From Tamilnaduibacter salinus (GTDB lineage Bacteria > Pseudomonadota > Gammaproteobacteria > Pseudomonadales > Oleiphilaceae): a DNA stretch of 64,000 nt. The notes below the pieces were generated by a model, which saw nothing but the letters and a program-made list of their open reading frames with translations, made no database searches and was not told where the DNA came from. A program made the position numbers and the translations under genes. Shown piece after piece: positions 60,717 through 64,000 of this stretch. The stretch lies in assembly GCF_003096655.1 (NCBI RefSeq), contig NZ_QEKQ01000008.1, forward strand, positions 1 to 64,000. The letters are read 5' to 3'. The stretch's first letter is position 1, and each line of letters opens with the position of its first letter.

Positions 60717-62282
60717 ATGAACCTGACCAACGCCCACAGTTTACCAGAAGCCCTTTACCGTGCGGATGCGGTGCAGGCGCTGGACCGTTGTGCCATTGAG
60801 ACGCAGGGCATTGATGGCTTTGACCTGATGCACCGGGCGGCCAGGGCAGCGTTTCGCCAGTTGCTCCGCCACTGGCCCCGCGCCGCACGCGTGGCGGTGT
60901 TGTGCGGCGGTGGCAATAACGGGGGTGATGGTTATCTGGTTGCGGCCAATGCCTATCAGAAAGGGATGGCCGTCGACTGCGTCGCGGTCACCGATCCTGA
61001 CCGCTTGAAGGGCGATGCCCGGCGGGCATTTGATGAAGCAACCTCCCTTGGCGTGCCGATCGAGCCGGTTGAGGCCGTGTCGGATAAGGCGCTTTTCGAC
61101 CGGCTCTGCGCCAGTGACGCCATCGTCGACGCGTTGCTGGGCACCGGCATCACCGGTGCTCCGCGCGCGCCGTTTGATCGGATCATTCAGAGAGTGAACC
61201 GCGCCGGTATCGGCGTGCTCGCCGTGGATGTGCCCTCCGGGCTGAACGCGTCGACAGGCCGGGCCTCCGGCGATGTGATTCATGCGCGCGTGACGCCGAC
61301 CTTTATCGGGCTCAAGGCCGGATTGATGACGGGCGACGGCCCGGATTGTGCTGGCGATGTGGTGTTCGACGACCTTGGGGTGCCCGAGGCGACCTATGAT
61401 GCGGCCTCTCCGGTGGCCCGTTGTGTGAACTGGCGCCGCGCGTCGACGATGCTGTCGCCCCGCCGACGGGGTGCCCACAAGGGCGAGTGTGGTCATCTGC
61501 TGGTCGTGGCGGGTGAGCAGGGCTTGGGCGGTGCCGGTATCCTGGCGGCGGAAGCCGCTGCCCGTACCGGAGCCGGGCTGGTGACACTGGCGACGCGCCC
61601 TGAACACGTGAGTGCAGCGCTGACCCGGTGTCCGTCGCTCATGGTGCGGGGTGTCACCCATGGAAATGATCTCGGTCCCTTGTTGTCGGGGGTGGACGGT
61701 GTGGTGTTTGGCCCCGGCGCCGGTCAGGGTCCCTGGGGGCAACAGATGATGCAGCAGGTGCTCGCGCGCCCGCATCCGCTGGTGCTGGATGCGGACGCGC
61801 TGAACCTGATGGCCTCCCGGGCACCGGCCCGACGGGAGAATCAGGTTCTGACGCCCCACCCCGGCGAGGCCGCCCGGTTGTTGGGCATCACCACCTCTGA
61901 GATCGCGAATGACCGCTTGGCTGCGGCCGATCGATTGCAGGAGCGCTTCGGTGGCGTCGCTCTCCTCAAGGGGGTGGGGACTGTCGTGCAGACACGCGCC
62001 GAGAGGCCGGCTGTGATTGAGGGTGGCAATCCCGGCATGGCGACAGGCGGAATGGGCGACGTGTTGTCCGGTATCATCGGCAGCCTGCTCGTGCAGGGGT
62101 TGCCGGCGTTTGAAGCGGCCTGGCTGGGTGCCAGCCTGCATGCGGAGGCCGGGGACCGGGCCGCCCGGAAACAGGGGCAGCGAGGGCTGCTGCCAATGGA
62201 TTTGATCGGTGAGCTGCCCGCCTGCCTGTCGGACAGTGAACGGGTGGGTGCGCCGGGGAGCCCGGCCGATGGAGAGGAGTGA
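60717..62282 (+). CDS. nnrD: Bifunctional NAD(P)H-hydrate epimerase / ADP-dependent dehydratase
   Basis: A 521-residue nicotinamide-nucleotide repair enzyme. The N-terminal epimerase (NnrE, residues about 10-220) has CGGGNNGGDGYLVA. The C-terminal dehydratase (NnrD, about 235-500) has PRRRGAHKGECGHLLVVAG, DADALNLM, TPHPGEAARL and the catalytic GMATGGMGDVLSG. The start at 60717 is an ATG just after a TTG; the longer frame overlaps queG and is unlikely. tsaE begins 4 bp after the stop. Confidence 0.95.
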   Translation: MNLTNAHSLPEALYRADAVQALDRCAIETQGIDGFDLMHRAARAAFRQLLRHWPRAARVAVLCGGGNNGGDGYLVAANAYQKGMAVDCVAVTDPDRLKGDARRAFDEATSLGVPIEPVEAVSDKALFDRLCASDAIVDALLGTGITGAPRAPFDRIIQRVNRAGIGVLAVDVPSGLNASTGRASGDVIHARVTPTFIGLKAGLMTGDGPDCAGDVVFDDLGVPEATYDAASPVARCVNWRRASTMLSPRRRGAHKGECGHLLVVAGEQGLGGAGILAAEAAARTGAGLVTLATRPEHVSAALTRCPSLMVRGVTHGNDLGPLLSGVDGVVFGPGAGQGPWGQQMMQQVLARPHPLVLDADALNLMASRAPARRENQVLTPHPGEAARLLGITTSEIANDRLAAADRLQERFGGVALLKGVGTVVQTRAERPAVIEGGNPGMATGGMGDVLSGIIGSLLVQGLPAFEAAWLGASLHAEAGDRAARKQGQRGLLPMDLIGELPACLSDSERVGAPGSPADGEE

Positions 62283-62286
62283 CGCT

Positions 62287-62805
62287 ATGGGGCTGTCCCG
62301 GACGATCCGGATACCCGATGAGACCGCCACGGAACAGTTCGGGGCGCTTTTGGCCCAGTCGGCGCGGCAGCTCGAGTTCGGTGTGCTGATCTATCTGCAC
62401 GGTGACCTGGGCATGGGAAAGACCACGCTCGCCCGCGGGCTGGTGCAGGGGCTCGGGCACCCGGGTAATGTGAAGAGTCCGACCTACACCCTGGTTGAAC
62501 CCTACGACCTGCTGGAGCCGCCGGTCTATCACTTCGACCTGTATCGGCTGGCTGATCCCGAAGAGCTGGAGTTCATGGGCATTCGCGATTATCTGAATCA
62601 GCAGGCAATCAGTCTCGTGGAATGGCCGGAGCGTGGTGCCGGGCTATTGCCCGGAGCTGATGTGGCTATTGAATTGACGCCCGCCCGACCGGGCCGCATG
62701 CTCTCCGTCACGTCCGGCACTCAGACCGGTCAGGCGCTGGTGGCGGCTCTGTCTGAACAACTGGGCGATGGCTGGATTGACGAAACGGAGGCAACAGAAT
62801 CATGA
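62287..62805 (+). CDS. tsaE: tRNA threonylcarbamoyladenosine ATPase subunit
   Basis: A 172-residue P-loop protein needed with TsaB and TsaD for t6A in tRNA. The Walker A motif is HGDLGMGKTTL (residues 38-48), and SPTYTLVEPY and WPERG are family marks. The start at 62287 is supported by GAGAGGAG about 6 bases upstream. The stop overlaps the amidase start by four bases (ATGA). Confidence 0.95.
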   Translation: MGLSRTIRIPDETATEQFGALLAQSARQLEFGVLIYLHGDLGMGKTTLARGLVQGLGHPGNVKSPTYTLVEPYDLLEPPVYHFDLYRLADPEELEFMGIRDYLNQQAISLVEWPERGAGLLPGADVAIELTPARPGRMLSVTSGTQTGQALVAALSEQLGDGWIDETEATES

Positions 62806-64000
62806 AGCGCAGAGCAGACGGTGTCGGGCGCCTTGTCGCCGCATTGGCAGGGGTGGCCGGTCTGATGCTGATGAGCCTGTCGGTTGCCGCCGGTAACGCC
62901 GTGGAAAACGCCCGCCTGTGGCCGGCTCCGGACCACACGCGCCTGGTCTTTGATCTGGAATCGGGTGTCGAACACCGGGTGTTTTCGCTTGAAAACCCGC
63001 GCCGCCTCGTCATCGATATTGAGAACGTGCGTCTGGCAGCACAACTGTCGGGGCTGGAGCTTGACGGCAGCCCCATCCGCCGGATCCGCAGTGCGCCCCG
63101 CAACGGCGACGACCTGAGGGTGGTGCTGGATCTGGACGACGCCATTGAGCCACGAAGCTTTGAATTGGAGCCGAACCAGAAGTACGGCCATCGACTGGTC
63201 GTCGATCTGATGAATAAGAACCAGTCGCCGGACCGCGCCGCCGGCCAACCCGTGATCTCCCGTGATGACAGCGGCAAACGTGACATTGTGGTGGTGATTG
63301 ATGCCGGCCACGGTGGCGAGGATCCGGGCGCGATCGGTCCGTCGGGCACGCATGAAAAGGACGTCGTCCTGGAATTGGCCAAGCGCCTCAAGAACCGGAT
63401 TGAGCGTGCGGAGGGCTATACGGCCCGACTGACCCGGACCGGCGATTACTACATCGGTCTCAGAAAGCGCACGGTTCTGGCGAGGGAGCATAAGGCGGAC
63501 CTGTTCATATCGGTGCATGCCGATGCCTTTCGGACGTCCGCCCCCCGAGGGGCATCCGTGTTCGCCCTGTCGCGCAGTGGCGCAACATCGGAAACCGCGA
63601 AATGGCTGGCGCGACGGGAGAATCGCTCGGACCTGATCGGTGGCGCCGGCAGCCTGTCTCTGAAAGACAAGGACGACACGTTGGCCGGCGTGTTGCTGGA
63701 TCTGTCCATGACAGCCAGCATCAACGCCAGCGTGGGCGTGGGTGACCATATACTGGACTCGCTGGATCACGTGACCCGGCTGCATAAATCCGGTGTTGAG
63801 CAGGCGGCATTTGCGGTGCTCAAGTCGCCGGACATTCCTTCCATACTCGTGGAAGCCGGATTTATCTCGAACCCGGAGGAAGAGCGCAAGCTGCAGCGCG
63901 CGACTTATCAGAACAAGCTCGCAGAGGCGGTGTTCAGTGGTGTTGAAAGCTACTTCCGTCGCTCTCCGCCACCGGGCACACTGCTGGCCTGGCGGCAGAA
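62802..64000 (+). CDS. amiB: N-acetylmuramoyl-L-alanine amidase (AmiB/AmiC type), 3' end outside the window
   Basis: A secreted cell-wall amidase that splits peptidoglycan during daughter-cell separation. The visible 399 codons have a signal segment (to about residue 30), an AMIN domain at about 35-140 that targets the septum, and an Amidase_3 domain with zinc ligands in VVIDAGHGGEDPG, EKDVVLEL, ISVHADAF and the catalytic VEAGFISN. The frame is open to the last base, so a C-terminal LysM part typical of AmiB may follow. Order tsaE-amiB matches Pseudomonas; mutL would be expected next. Confidence 0.93.
   Translation, partial: MKRRADGVGRLVAALAGVAGLMLMSLSVAAGNAVENARLWPAPDHTRLVFDLESGVEHRVFSLENPRRLVIDIENVRLAAQLSGLELDGSPIRRIRSAPRNGDDLRVVLDLDDAIEPRSFELEPNQKYGHRLVVDLMNKNQSPDRAAGQPVISRDDSGKRDIVVVIDAGHGGEDPGAIGPSGTHEKDVVLELAKRLKNRIERAEGYTARLTRTGDYYIGLRKRTVLAREHKADLFISVHADAFRTSAPRGASVFALSRSGATSETAKWLARRENRSDLIGGAGSLSLKDKDDTLAGVLLDLSMTASINASVGVGDHILDSLDHVTRLHKSGVEQAAFAVLKSPDIPSILVEAGFISNPEEERKLQRATYQNKLAEAVFSGVESYFRRSPPPGTLLAWRQ

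Noticed and set aside
60741-62330. A 529-codon leftward frame over nnrD
   Set aside because: Antisense shadow of a gene with complete motifs; Arg/His/Gln-rich composition without domains.

Overview
The window is a 64 kb piece of a GC-rich (about 60% by eye) gammaproteobacterial chromosome. Gene content and order point to a marine or halophilic relative of Marinobacter/Pseudomonas. The right-hand 26 kb (parE ... parC-serB-fimX-PilZ-like-...-psd-motA-motB-rsgA-orn-queG-nnrD-tsaE-amidase) follows, as I remember it, the order around PA4946-PA4967 of Pseudomonas aeruginosa. I could not run a search, so the genus is an inference. No tRNA, rRNA, CRISPR array or intact insertion sequence was recognised.

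Layout. 1-9.5 kb: coiled-coil protein; serA divergent from a D-2-hydroxyglutarate dehydrogenase; an ABC1/UbiB kinase; a purine-salvage group (apt, NCS2 permease, FAH-family hydrolase); a membrane-anchored BLUF photoreceptor; a quinone oxidoreductase. 9.5-18.2 kb: mixed accessory genes, including a MerR regulator with a MerR-type promoter facing an epimerase gene, a transglutaminase-like gene broken by a 266-bp miniature element, and pxpB-pxpC behind a spermidine-synthase-like gene. 18.2-30.1 kb: a complete atuRABCDEFGH cluster for citronellol/geraniol catabolism with a clear TetR operator. 30.5-34.8 kb: a three-gene TRAP system with a TatT-like lipoprotein. 34.9-38.0 kb: a secreted S8 protease overlapping a PrcB-family lipoprotein gene. 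38.0-47.6 kb: parE and parC, separated by an EAL protein, a second copy of the 266-bp element and a cytochrome b561/YceI pair, followed by serB. 47.8-64 kb: a catalytically degenerate FimX-like protein, a PilZ-like protein, the EF-P lysylation set (epmB, efp, epmA), psd, motAB, rsgA, orn, queG, nnrD, tsaE and the start of an N-acetylmuramoyl-L-alanine amidase.

How genes work together. SerA and D-2-hydroxyglutarate dehydrogenase couple serine synthesis to removal of 2-hydroxyglutarate, and serB sits 45 kb away. The atu genes form an 11-kb operon read leftward from the AtuR operator. EpmA/EpmB modify Lys34 of the EF-P encoded between them. FimX, the EAL protein and the PilZ-like protein make a local c-di-GMP cluster beside the flagellar stator genes.

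The least explained signals are in non-coding DNA. (1) Two 266-bp elements have about 31-bp terminal inverted repeats and two internal hairpins whose arms differ between copies by paired, compensating changes; one copy has split a gene. (2) A family of CACGGAAA-rich inverted repeats lies in every case 7-13 bp beyond a stop codon, with unrelated DNA between the arms. (3) A short double-hairpin repeat occurs in an operon gap and again near parE.
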